From: Schlesneria sp. DSM 10557
Lineage (GTDB): Bacteria > Planctomycetota > Planctomycetia > Planctomycetales > Planctomycetaceae
Assembly (NCBI RefSeq): GCF_041860085.1
Contig: NZ_CP124747.1
Coordinates: forward strand, 6,409,001-6,473,000
DNA length: 64,000 nucleotides
Reading direction: 5' to 3'
The notes beneath the pieces are model-generated. The model was not told the DNA's origin, made no database searches, and worked only from the letters and a program-made list of their open reading frames with translations. Positions 27,001 to 34,869 of the stretch are shown piece by piece (the first letter of the stretch is position 1; the number at the start of each line of letters is the position of its first letter). Made by a program: the position numbers and the translations under genes.

Positions 27001-27166
27001 CCTGCTGGGCAGGGCCGTGGCACTTCACACACCGGCTTTTGATGAGCTGGATCGTCTGGCTGCGCAGGTCGCCGGGGGGAGCCGCATCCGCACCCCAACC
27101 TGATGTGACGAAGCTGAACAAGATGATGCAGCTCAAAATCGGCTGCAGGGTCGTCCGTCGTCCCAC
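24068..27166 (-). CDS. PSD1/DUF1549/DUF1553 cytochrome c-like protein
   Basis: 1032 residues from GTG 27166. Signal peptide, then a planctomycete cytochrome C (PSD1) domain with the haem motif C46-VK-C49-H50 and a distal MPPDEPL containing the likely axial Met. DUF1549 follows (PVDAFLLKELEKAGL, RRVSLDLTGVPPTRDEI, GERWGKHWLDAAGYADSNGYF, ITVQCARCHDHKFEP with a second CxxCH). After a short coiled segment comes an inserted beta-rich domain (about residues 430-630, DDFDGAARKLADTWANF... ) and then DUF1553 (SRLALARWLTQPDSRAASLLARVTANRWWQHHFG). TTG 27256 begins the longest frame but adds 30 residues ahead of the signal; GTG has GGGAAG upstream. Partner of the DUF1501 gene. Confidence 0.9.
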   Translation of the reverse strand: MGRRTTLQPILSCIILFSFVTSGWGADAAPPGDLRSQTIQLIKSRCVKCHGPAQQEGGLSLALPSGIARGGHSGIAVIAGNPAESLLWQRVETDAMPPDEPLTQEEKELLRHWIAQGASGLPESVSPVADGDEHWAFQKLVPKEVPPVIDAPRVLTPVDAFLLKELEKAGLTLNTEADRRRLIRRVSLDLTGVPPTRDEIRLFLNDPHEHAYEQMVERFLASARYGERWGKHWLDAAGYADSNGYFGADTDRPLAFRYRDYVIRSINADKPFDRFIIEQLAGDELARIDRPGFDGSPETIELLEATHFLRNSPDGTDSSDGNEDEVRADRYAVLEGELQIIGSALLGITVQCARCHDHKFEPLRQKDYYQLQAVLFPVFNVDKWVTPNARQVTVGSPEQIAAYETTIQKINDEIAAAREQYREWIRANREAGKPVFRDDFDGAARKLADTWANFAPGDAAPAGQPAINIDATEAPAARASDGRLQIIESGGSGDRACSTRQIFDWTPDQEGNWIRVTFDLVTGADYVGFLIALRDFNDAEDTVAGNILLDGAASGGVTVHVDYPGTGSRGVGSISQQKCLPGHNYGVQVTNMGGGKYQLAHVFDGAVETQSITLTEKDLPDGGFGFEYCCGRSFTVDNVLIETGETTPDALAFREELAKRVARKRAEHETEIRQIEARRPRHPGLIAAAMDLSAEAPEVYLLERGVYKNRSEKVDARAPEVLAEETNPSTLLGRTPEVTGSTGSRLALARWLTQPDSRAASLLARVTANRWWQHHFGTGLAPTPENLGYSGVAPTHPELLEYLASELIRSGWSAKSFHRLILHSAAYRQSSVPHERGENIDPSNQLLWRFPLNRMDAESIRDSMLAIAGELDLRHGGPYVPTAHDAEGDVVVKEATDGALRRSIYLQQRRTQVPGILEVFDSPSIVANCTLRIPTTIPLQSLKLLNSEFVRSRSAAFAKRVLSDVEGPLTRRIDYAFELAVGRPATSDESAFAIDFLERQPAEYPGQADAEERAWVDFTNLLLSINAFLYIE

Positions 27167-27815
27167 GTGGTGCTTCCCAGCTTCAAAATTCGTTGGACAT
27201 TTCCACCCGCCGAGCTTGTGAACGGATGCATAATGAATAAAGTATCCTGCATACAATATGCGGTCAACTTCATAGAGGTTGATTCTTATGCATGTTGATA
27301 TTCATCGTCCCGGTACAGTCGACCGCGTTGAGGTTCTTTTGCGGATTAGGGTGCGTGCACCGAAAGAAAGCATTTGAATGCCGGCTTACTGTCAACCGCA
27401 GGTGAGGACGCGATCGGGACAATTCCTGCTCGCCGTCTCGGCGTTCCACCGCTGGTTCTGTTCGGACTCAGTCCTGTGCCAGCTCTTCAGTGCTGTTAAG
27501 CCGACTTTCGGTTGGGGGCTTTCTCGGTCTCGAACTGCTGCGTCAAAAAACGTAGTGCGACCCATGGAAGCGTCGATACAGGGTTCGAAGCGGATCCGTC
27601 GGCTGGTCGATCCCTTTGCTGATCGTCCTTTTCAGTCCCGCAACCAAACTCTGACAAGTACCCATTCCCGTATGCGCAGTATGCACTTCGTGACACTCTT
27701 GGCGCGGCTTTGAAACGCTAAGGCGGCCATCGACGGGAAAAGTTTGCCTCGTTGACGTTTTTGCATCTTGTTTTGTTTCCTTACCCCTTTCTGTTCCACG
27801 GATAAGATTTAGTAC
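27167..27815. other. Divergent intergenic region
   Basis: 649 bp between the PSD1 gene (minus) and the enolase-superfamily gene (plus). A 13-bp palindrome GCATA-CAA-TATGC is at 27249-27261, and a TCAAC/GTTGA dyad lies about 10 bp away. Both are close to the PSD1 start and could be operator sites, perhaps for the GntR regulator at 28993. No coding frame is supported. Confidence 0.4.
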
Positions 27816-28940
27816 ATGAAAATTACGGAAGTCATCTGCCAGTTGTTGCGCGTCCCCAGCGTTGAAGCGAAAACCGCCAGTAGCCAGGACGCTGTGCTTG
27901 TCCGCATTAAAACCGACTCGGGTCTGGAAGGGATTGGTGAAGCGGATTCTCAGCCTGAAGTCGTCAAGGCGATTATCGACGCCCCTTTCAGTCACAACAT
28001 CGCCTGCGGTCTGCGTCAGCTGCTGATCGGCGAAAACCCGCTCGAGACCGAGCGTCTCTGGCAGAAGATGCATCGCCGCACGCTCTATTTCGGTCGTTCT
28101 TCGGTGACTATCACGGCCATGGCCGCTGTCGACATGGCGTTGTGGGACCTCAAAGGGAAACTCTACAACCAGCCCATCCATCGCCTGCTGGGTGGCAAGC
28201 AGCATGACCGGATCAAGGCATATGCCTCGATTCTGTTCGGACGTGATGGAGCCGAGACCAAGGCGATCGCACAGCGATGGCGTGCAGCGGGATACAATGC
28301 AATCAAGTTCGGCTGGGAGCCAATGGGGCAAAGTGAAGCTCTCGACATCGAATTGGTCCGTTCGGCCCGGGACGGAATTGGCGACGGAACGTTGTTGATT
28401 GATGCCGGCTGTGTGTGGGACGCCCGCACCGCACTCCAGCGCGCCAATGCGTTTGAGCAGTACGGGATCGGCTGGCTGGAAGAGCCGCTGCGACCTGAAG
28501 ACGTGGAAGGTTACCGCTGGTTGCGTGACCGCTCACCAGTTCCAATTGCCGGGGGTGAAGAGGAATGCGGTCGTGAGGCCTGGCGTCCCTTGATCGAAGC
28601 TCGAGCTCTCGACATCTATCAAGTCGACCTGGCACGCAACGGATTTACTGACGCCGACTACGTTAAGCAGCGTGTCCAGGAAATCGGTGCACGGCTTTGC
28701 AATCACTGCTACACCAGCCCTGTGACCGTTGCAGCAAGTCTGCATTGGCTCAGCACCTGCCGAGACGCATTTGTCTTCGAGGACTGTGTGGAAGACTCGC
28801 CACTGCGTCACGAATTGACTCATGAGCGAGTTCAGGCCACTGATGGCTGGATTTCCCCACCGGATGGGCCGGGCCTTGGAGTCACCCTGAATGAAGATTT
28901 CGTGGCGAAGTATCTGATCGCCGAATCAGGACGAAAGTAA
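27816..28940 (+). CDS. Mandelate racemase/muconate lactonizing enzyme family protein
   Basis: 374-residue enolase-superfamily enzyme acting on carboxylate substrates through an enolate intermediate. The metal ligands are Asp196 (LLIDAG), Glu222 (WLEEP) and Glu248 (GGEEE). The His-Asp dyad is His297 (CNHCYTS) with Asp271 (YQVDLARNG), positions nearly the same as in Pseudomonas mandelate racemase. The KxK motif is reduced: Lys164 is present in IKFGW but the second Lys is Gly166. That argues against a true racemase and fits a sugar-acid dehydratase-like or unknown activity. The FCD-type regulator 52 bp downstream on the same strand suggests a small inducible catabolic unit. Confidence 0.88.
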   Translation: MKITEVICQLLRVPSVEAKTASSQDAVLVRIKTDSGLEGIGEADSQPEVVKAIIDAPFSHNIACGLRQLLIGENPLETERLWQKMHRRTLYFGRSSVTITAMAAVDMALWDLKGKLYNQPIHRLLGGKQHDRIKAYASILFGRDGAETKAIAQRWRAAGYNAIKFGWEPMGQSEALDIELVRSARDGIGDGTLLIDAGCVWDARTALQRANAFEQYGIGWLEEPLRPEDVEGYRWLRDRSPVPIAGGEEECGREAWRPLIEARALDIYQVDLARNGFTDADYVKQRVQEIGARLCNHCYTSPVTVAASLHWLSTCRDAFVFEDCVEDSPLRHELTHERVQATDGWISPPDGPGLGVTLNEDFVAKYLIAESGRK

Positions 28941-28992
28941 TCAGGAGTTTGTCCTTCGTCGGAGCCCTTGGAAGGCTCGGAAAGATGATTTA

Positions 28993-29610
28993 ATGGCTGG
29001 CCTGGTTTTTAGCCTGCGCGAACAAATCGTTGACCAACTGCGAAACGACCTGCTCTGCGGTCGTTTCGCGGAAGGGGAACGTTTGAGCGAAAATAAACTG
29101 GTTGAACGATTTGGCGTCAGTCGAACTCCCATTCGTGAGGCCCTTCAGCAGTTGACTCAGGAAGGACTGCTGGAGGGGCGACCGAATCTGGGTGTCAAAG
29201 TTGCCTCACGCCCCCCGGATGCCATCCGGGAACTGGTCGTGCCGATTCGTCGCAGTGTCGAAATTTTTGCGCTGCGATCGTTCTTTCATGAGATCAATGA
29301 AGCCGACTACGTGATCTGGAACGAGATTCTCCAGAAGCTGAGAGCGGCCTGTCTGTCGAGCGACTTCATTTCAATTGGTGAGCAGGATATTGCCTTCCAC
29401 CGTTCCATCGTCCGTCGGGCGAAGCAGCGAGATGTGGAAGCGATCTGGATGACGCTGATTTCCCGCGTCCGCTCGCACTTCTGGCAGACACAACGAAAGC
29501 GGTATTCGGATCCGATCGAAGTCTACGAGGAACACGAACAGATTATCTCCGTTTTTCGAACAGGAGATCTCGAGGCCTCAGTCAAGGCCCTCGAAGTGAA
29601 CATCGATTGA
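28993..29610 (+). CDS. GntR family transcriptional regulator, FCD type
   Basis: 205 residues. The N-terminal winged helix (about residues 5-70) has LREQIVDQLRNDLLCGRFAEGERLSE and GVSRTPIREAL, the recognition-helix signature of GntR proteins. The C-terminal all-helical FCD domain carries the metal/ligand residues in EQDIAFHRSIV and the last helices in YEEHEQIISVFRTGDLEASVKALE. FCD regulators usually sense small organic acids and repress neighbouring catabolic genes. The enolase-superfamily gene just upstream is the likely target; autoregulation is possible. ATG 28993 has a weak site (AAAGATGATTTA). Confidence 0.92.
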   Translation: MAGLVFSLREQIVDQLRNDLLCGRFAEGERLSENKLVERFGVSRTPIREALQQLTQEGLLEGRPNLGVKVASRPPDAIRELVVPIRRSVEIFALRSFFHEINEADYVIWNEILQKLRAACLSSDFISIGEQDIAFHRSIVRRAKQRDVEAIWMTLISRVRSHFWQTQRKRYSDPIEVYEEHEQIISVFRTGDLEASVKALEVNID

Positions 29611-29689
29611 CGATGGAAACCGACTCGGTTCAGGGATGACAGCAGAACTCGGGGCACCTGTTTTCATGACGCTCCGCTACCGGGATTTG

Positions 29690-31345
29690 TCAGGGCGTTT
29701 TCGGCTCTGCCTGAGTCTTGTCGACCTGAGTCTTGTCGAGGAGTGGAATCTCGATTCGATCTTTCTGATATAGCGGCAGGTGCCGGTAGTAGACTTCCAG
29801 CGTCAGCAGTGCGAGTGTGGTCATGTAGAGCCGACCTCCCCCCCTGCCGTGATAGTCGGCGACATCCCAGCTCCCCATGGCATGTCCTTCCTGAATCTGG
29901 GTACGGATCAGGCGTTCGCGCATGACCAGATTCCAGCGGTCCCACTCAGCGCCGCCCCAGTGATGCATCACCTGAGTCGCGTAATAGTTGTAGTACATAT
30001 CGTTGTAGTCCGGGCCATGTTCGTCCAGAAGCCGAACACCTGCGGCGAGCCTGCCGTTGTCTTTCCACTCGAGATACATCCGGCTTAACAGACCTACGGC
30101 GGTCATCGAAGGAGTGGGAGCGTCACGCCGCTGTGGTGTGTATGCGTACTGTGAGCCGCGCATCGACGAGACACCCACAAGAAATTGATCAATCCCCGAA
30201 AAGACTCGCTGGGGAATCGGGATACGAGAATACTGAGCACTCTTCAGTGCCATGAGTTGCCAGCCGACGACAGACGTGTCCCCCGGCTGACCGGGATAAT
30301 AGCGCCACCCCCCTCCGAGTTCCTGGGTTGCAACGAGGAACTCGACGGCGCCTGTAACGACGGGTCTGAGTCGGGCGTCCCCGGTCATTGCCAGTGCCTC
30401 GCTCAGGGCGATCGTCGCGAGGCCGTGTGTGTAGTAGGTTGGTGGGCCAGCCAGGTTTCCGTAGAAGCAAATTCCCGACTCAACCTCCATCCCATTCTGC
30501 ATGAGGAAATCCAGGCCTTTGAGAACTTCGGTCTGGTACTCACCTTCTTCATGTGTCTGGCCGGCACCGAGAAATGCCATGAGCGCCATCGCCGTGGCAG
30601 CATTGGGGTTGTTGTCCATGTAGCCTGGCATGGAACAGTCACAGGCCGGGTAGTGAGCGTGATTGAAGTTCCATGAACCGTCGAATCGTTGATGGTTCTT
30701 GAGCCAGACCAGTCCACGGGCAACCGCGGCTTCACTGGCATCGGTCCCACCCATTCGTTTCACCAGGGCGGCACGCGATTTAGGGCTTCGTCCGACAAAA
30801 TGATTCACATGCTCGCCAGGATCTGCCGCCTGCCCCCCGTTTCCTGTTCGACCGGGATTACGTTTCTTGGAGGTGACGCGCTTTGCTGCAGGACGCTGGA
30901 TGGGGGGGACGACGATCTGAGGATTCTGGACGACTTTCGGGCGATCCACACCGTCCAGGTCTGTGGAAAAGGACTGAACGGACTCCACCGGTTCTTGTGT
31001 CAGATCTTCCGACAAGTCCAGGTCTGACAGCAGTTCGCCCATTTCGGCGGGGGCGAGATCGGCTTCGTCTGTGGGAAGATCCAGTTGCGGGGCTTCGACG
31101 GAAGGTTTCTCGTCCGCGACCACCAGAGTCAGGATCGAGTCCAGGAGCATCGGCCGCGGCAGGTCAAAGTAAATCCAGCTCAAGACAAACAGTACCAGGG
31201 CATGCAGCGCGAGACTGACGATGACGGACGCCGAGACTTCTTTTGTTCTCGGTTTCGATTGAGACAATGACCGAGGAAGCGCGGTGAAAGCGAGTTTCCT
31301 TTTCTTCGCAGGGGAAGCAGTTGTCTCGTTGGCTCTCAGCGACAT
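29690..31345 (-). CDS. Membrane-anchored protein with TonB-like N-terminus and alpha-toroid domain
   Basis: 551 residues from ATG 31345. A basic N-terminus and one transmembrane helix (SVIVSLALHALVLFVLSWIYF) look like the N-terminal anchor of TonB proteins. A long acidic/Pro-containing linker (residues about 75-175, QLDLPTDEADLAPAEM...) follows. From about 200 the protein has helical repeats with AVARGLVWLKNHQRFDGSWNF, HYPACDC, GLATIALSEALAMTG, LGGGWRYYPGQPGDTSVVGWQLMALKSA: the QxxDGSW-type repeats of the squalene-cyclase/prenyltransferase alpha-toroid fold. Substrate-site Asp motifs of true cyclases are not seen, so a carbohydrate- or peptide-binding role is as likely. The frame is open to 31675, but that part lacks the anchor. 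Confidence 0.8.
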   Translation of the reverse strand: MSLRANETTASPAKKRKLAFTALPRSLSQSKPRTKEVSASVIVSLALHALVLFVLSWIYFDLPRPMLLDSILTLVVADEKPSVEAPQLDLPTDEADLAPAEMGELLSDLDLSEDLTQEPVESVQSFSTDLDGVDRPKVVQNPQIVVPPIQRPAAKRVTSKKRNPGRTGNGGQAADPGEHVNHFVGRSPKSRAALVKRMGGTDASEAAVARGLVWLKNHQRFDGSWNFNHAHYPACDCSMPGYMDNNPNAATAMALMAFLGAGQTHEEGEYQTEVLKGLDFLMQNGMEVESGICFYGNLAGPPTYYTHGLATIALSEALAMTGDARLRPVVTGAVEFLVATQELGGGWRYYPGQPGDTSVVGWQLMALKSAQYSRIPIPQRVFSGIDQFLVGVSSMRGSQYAYTPQRRDAPTPSMTAVGLLSRMYLEWKDNGRLAAGVRLLDEHGPDYNDMYYNYYATQVMHHWGGAEWDRWNLVMRERLIRTQIQEGHAMGSWDVADYHGRGGGRLYMTTLALLTLEVYYRHLPLYQKDRIEIPLLDKTQVDKTQAEPKTP

Positions 31346-31793
31346 GATCTCGACCCGCGAAGGGAATCGGTGACGAGGGGGGTAACCTACAGCAATGATA
31401 GCAAAGTGGCCAGTTCGCAGCGCCATGTCGAGTTCAGAACCGGGTATATTCTGATGCCACGCTTGGAATTCAGGTTGACCGGCTCCGAGTCTGGATAGGT
31501 CCGCGACGGGGAGCTCTCTATGAATCTGAGGAAATGGTCCCCTCAGACTCGCCGGAATCCAATGTGGATCAGATCCATCCAGTCTGCCTCTCGGTTTTGC
31601 GATCGTTACGGCCACAATCGCCCGTGTTCTCGCCTGGTGGAGGTCGAACGGGTACTGTGGAGGAAATCGCGCCATTGGAACGTCATCTGCATGAGAAAAG
31701 GTTGAGGGCCTGGGGATCGCGGTGCATCCTGGTCAGGCTCTCGGATGATTTCCGTGACCTCCCAGTTGGCCTCCCAGTGAAGTTGAGAAGCTC
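31346..31793. other. Divergent intergenic region
   Basis: 448 bp upstream of both the alpha-toroid protein gene and the transglutaminase-like gene. No recognisable frame or repeat. Confidence 0.45.
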
Positions 31794-32666
31794 ATGCGAT
31801 TTAACGTCAGCTCACAGTTGAATTATCACGTCAAGTTTCCCTCGACACTGATTCTAAATATTCAGGCGCAGATGAGCAGCGCGCAATATGTCGTCGAGGA
31901 GAAGCTCACGACGAACCCTCAGGTCAACTATGAAGAGTTTTACCTGGAGGCTGGAAGCAGCCGGTTCATCCGATTACAGACCGGAAACGCACAAACTCTC
32001 GAGATTTGCTATTCCGCAACAGTGGATTGCTCGACGGAACTGGTACCTGCAAAAGGTGCCCCCCCCGTCTCCATCGCGGAGATGGACCGAAGCGCAATCC
32101 CGTATTTGTTTCCGAGCCGTTACGTCCAGTCGGATCGACTGTCGAAACTCGCCTGGGACCTGTTCGGTAAGATTAACGACCCTTATCAAAAGGTGGTTGC
32201 GATCGATGACTGGATTCATTCGAACATTGAATATGCGTTAGGCAGCACCGATTCGCAGACATCGGCCTATGACACGGTGGTGGAACGACGGGGTGTCTGC
32301 CGCGACTTTGCCCATCTCGGTATCGCCTTCTGTCGGGCTCTGAACATCCCCGCCCGCTATTTTTCGGGGTACGCCTACCAGCTTAATCCGCCCGACTTTC
32401 ATGCCCTGTTTGAATGTTATGTCGCAGGTCAGTGGCTGTTGTTTGATTCAACCCGACTGGCTCCCTTGAACGGCCTGGTGCGGATTGGCACAGGGCGAGA
32501 TGCGGCAGATGCTGCTCTGGCGAGTATATTTGGCGGGGTGCAAGGGGCGGGGGTGAAGGTGGATTGTCAACTGGCGAGTGGAGAGACGTTCACACCCCTC
32601 TTTCGCAATCAGCTCCGCTCGCAGGGAATCGCCCAGAACTCGGGCGATTCCTCGGCGAACGGCTAA
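31794..32666 (+). CDS. Transglutaminase-like family protein
   Basis: 290 residues without a signal peptide. An N-terminal beta domain (about 1-100) precedes a transglutaminase-like papain-fold domain. The catalytic triad is visible: Cys in ERRGVCRDFAHL, His in PPDFHALFECYV, and Asp in LLFDSTRLAPL. IDDWIHSNIEYA and ARYFSGYAYQL are standard neighbours of the site. This group is typically annotated as cysteine peptidase or amidase; in bacteria many act on cyanophycin-like or isopeptide-linked substrates, but none is implied here. A stem-loop lies within the last 42 bases of the gene. Confidence 0.9.
   Translation: MRFNVSSQLNYHVKFPSTLILNIQAQMSSAQYVVEEKLTTNPQVNYEEFYLEAGSSRFIRLQTGNAQTLEICYSATVDCSTELVPAKGAPPVSIAEMDRSAIPYLFPSRYVQSDRLSKLAWDLFGKINDPYQKVVAIDDWIHSNIEYALGSTDSQTSAYDTVVERRGVCRDFAHLGIAFCRALNIPARYFSGYAYQLNPPDFHALFECYVAGQWLLFDSTRLAPLNGLVRIGTGRDAADAALASIFGGVQGAGVKVDCQLASGETFTPLFRNQLRSQGIAQNSGDSSANG
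32625..32651. other. Stem-loop overlapping the 3' end of the transglutaminase gene
   Basis: Perfect 10-bp inverted repeat GGAATCGCCC/GGGCGATTCC, 7-nt loop, lying inside the coding end and 46 bp from the converging gene's stop at 32697. No T-run on either strand. It may be a bidirectional terminator for the convergent pair. Confidence 0.4.
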
Positions 32667-32696
32667 TCTCGTCTACGGTGATTCCGGGAGGTGATC

Positions 32697-33188
32697 CTAG
32701 AATCGGCTGTACGGAGAGCCCTTGCGGTAGTAGTGATCCCCGGAACCGCCAAAGCCATCGATTCTCTGATGGTGACCGCCGTAAGAGAGCCCAGGACCCC
32801 CGCCACCGAAGCCGTACCCGTAGTCATATCCAGTCCCAAAACCATATCCCTGGTTGTAGGAGTTCTGGAAGATCGAGTTCGGTTTCGTCGCTCCATATCG
32901 GCCCGATCCAAAGGAATTATACGAGCGAACCGGTGCGATGTCGTCGCGGTAAGGGACGTAGTTCTGTTGTGAGAGTGTGGGATAGCCCGGTGCAAATTCA
33001 GATGAATACCCCGATCCGTATGCCCCATACCCCTGACCATAACCGCCGTAATAACCCTGGCCCGAGCCCGTGTAGTATCCGGTGCCATATGATTGTCCGT
33101 TCAGAAAGTCTTGCGCAATTGCAGCCGGCAACGGAATGGCGAGCAACGCTGCGGCCAAAGTGGCTAATGTGATTTGCTTTGCGTTCAT
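32697..33188 (-). CDS. Exported Gly/Tyr-rich protein
   Basis: 163 residues. A signal peptide (MNAKQITLATLAAALLAIPLPAAIAQ) leads into low-complexity sequence dominated by Gly, Tyr and Ser: TGYYTGSGQGYYGGYGQ, YGAYGSGYSSE, YGFGTGYDYGYGFGGGG. There is no domain fold. It resembles Gly/Tyr-rich structural or adhesive proteins; planctomycetes encode several. ATG 33188 has AAAGGGATC just upstream; the frame begins 21 nt earlier but without a site. I cannot assign a function; the composition bias is the main fact. Confidence 0.75.
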   Translation of the reverse strand: MNAKQITLATLAAALLAIPLPAAIAQDFLNGQSYGTGYYTGSGQGYYGGYGQGYGAYGSGYSSEFAPGYPTLSQQNYVPYRDDIAPVRSYNSFGSGRYGATKPNSIFQNSYNQGYGFGTGYDYGYGFGGGGPGLSYGGHHQRIDGFGGSGDHYYRKGSPYSRF

Positions 33189-33795
33189 GATGATCCCTTT
33201 CAGAGACAATGTTTCTTAAGGGGACAGTCGGAAGCAGTGAATCGTCACTTGCAATGCACAACTGACACCCCTGATTGTGGTTTCGGGCTTCGACGGGAGG
33301 CTGGATCTCCATGACATCCGGCCATCCACACCGCTCGCTTCGGAATTCGCCTCTTGCTCAGGCGGATTACCGGATTGAGCGGGTTGAGGTTGCCACTTAA
33401 GGGGAGCTGGAGTTCTCCCGCTGCTCTCACCGAGTGGCACCTGAAGTGGCGCGACTCACGAATTCAGAGGTTTACTCCGAAGGATTCGCAAGTCGGCTAA
33501 GAGTGTAAATTGCACTTCGCGTACCATTCAAAAAGCCGGGATTCACCACGGTTTTGAACAGGAACCTGGCGATTGCGGGTTCAAATCGACCGGCGGGCAG
33601 TCAATGTGGTTCCTGCAGACCGCAGCTCGGTCACATTCGACGAAGAACTCGCCGTTTCGTATTCTGCGGCGGCAAGGCCATCGCTGCTCGACTGCTCGAC
33701 GTTTGGTGGCCAGACAATGCGGCCCGTATCAAGCCGAACGACGAACGAGCTTCGGCGATGATGTCGGGCGACGACAACACCCGGATGGAACAACA
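33189..33795. other. Divergent intergenic region
   Basis: 607 bp between the Gly/Tyr-rich protein gene and the SMP-30 gene. The SMP-30 frame stays open to 33604, but the upstream part has no ribosome-binding site and no family similarity. Nothing else is supported. Confidence 0.45.
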
Positions 33796-34752
33796 ATGAA
33801 TTTGCATGGACTCCCAATGCCGCCCGGAGTGCTCTCCGGACCTACTGTTGCCACCAGCATCGCCTTCACGGAAGGACCTGCTTGCGACTCGACGGGCAAT
33901 CTTTATTTTACGGACATCGTCAACAACCGGATTCTGGTTCTCGAAAAAGGTTCAAAGTATTACCGGGTGTTCCGCGAGCCGAGCGGCCGGGCCAATGGTT
34001 TGCTGTTTGACGTTGAAGGGCGTCTGCTGGCCTGCGAAGGGAACGAGTTCTGTCCCAACGACGGGAATCGTCGCATCACCCGGACCGATCTGAGGACGGG
34101 GGCTGTCGAGGTCCTGACCGACCGATTTGAAGGGAAACGCTACAACGCGCCGAATGATATCGCGGCCTGTTCCAACGGCCAGTTGTTCTTCACGGATCCC
34201 TGCTATTACGACCGAAGTACGATGGAGCTGGATCATGATTCCATCTATCGGATTGATCGCGACGGGACCGTCACACGAGTACTGACTCAGCCCGAGATTC
34301 AGCGACCCAACGGAATTGCGCTCAGTCCCGACGAACGGACACTGTATGTCGTCGACAGTTGCACGGTCGCAGGGGGGCACCGACGCATCTGGGCTTTCGA
34401 TCTCTCAAGTGACGGAACACTCTCGCAGCAGCGTCTCGTCTTCGATTTTGCTCCGGGACGGGGAGGCGATGGTATGTGTATCGACTCGCAGGGAACCCTC
34501 TACATCGCCGCAGGGATTTCCCGTGCTCGTAGCGCGATCGAAACGGACCGGGTTCCCACTGGCATCTACGTGGTTCGCCCGGACGGAACTCTGCTGGGGT
34601 GTATTCCGATCGACGAAGACATCGTCACGAACTGCACGTGGGGCGGTCCCGATCTGAAGACGCTCTACGTCACCGCAGGCAAGACCGTCTATCAGATCCA
34701 GGTCGAAGTCCCCGGCTGGGTCGTCCATCGCAGTTCGTCGTCCCGCGGTTGA
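33796..34752 (+). CDS. SMP-30/gluconolactonase/LRE-like family protein
   Basis: 318 residues forming the six-bladed propeller of senescence marker protein-30/gluconolactonases, which hydrolyse sugar lactones. Visible landmarks: FTEGPACDSTGNLYFTD (metal-ligand Glu), YNAPNDIAAC (metal-ligand Asn), QRPNGIALSPDERTLYVVDS (later Asp) and GMCIDSQGTLYIA. It has no signal peptide, so a cytoplasmic sugar-acid pathway is likely. ATG 33796 begins where family similarity starts; a frame extension of 64 codons is rejected. The next gene is the giant haem protein 117 bp downstream on the same strand. Confidence 0.88.
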   Translation: MNLHGLPMPPGVLSGPTVATSIAFTEGPACDSTGNLYFTDIVNNRILVLEKGSKYYRVFREPSGRANGLLFDVEGRLLACEGNEFCPNDGNRRITRTDLRTGAVEVLTDRFEGKRYNAPNDIAACSNGQLFFTDPCYYDRSTMELDHDSIYRIDRDGTVTRVLTQPEIQRPNGIALSPDERTLYVVDSCTVAGGHRRIWAFDLSSDGTLSQQRLVFDFAPGRGGDGMCIDSQGTLYIAAGISRARSAIETDRVPTGIYVVRPDGTLLGCIPIDEDIVTNCTWGGPDLKTLYVTAGKTVYQIQVEVPGWVVHRSSSSRG

Positions 34753-34869
34753 TCACGAGAACCACGGCGGAACGGTCGTCAGAGACCATCGGATGCGTTA
34801 ATCTGGCGACCTCTGAATCGACTCGTTCGGAACGAGCGTATTTGCCAACATCACTGAGGAACGACCGGA

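Noticed and set aside
27543..28331. 262-codon minus-strand frame over the enolase-superfamily gene
   Set aside because: Antisense shadow of a gene whose catalytic residues are all identified on the plus strand.
33560..33600. tRNA-like GGTTCAAATC sequence
   Set aside because: The stem beside the T-loop-like sequence does not pair and no acceptor, D or anticodon arms can be drawn.
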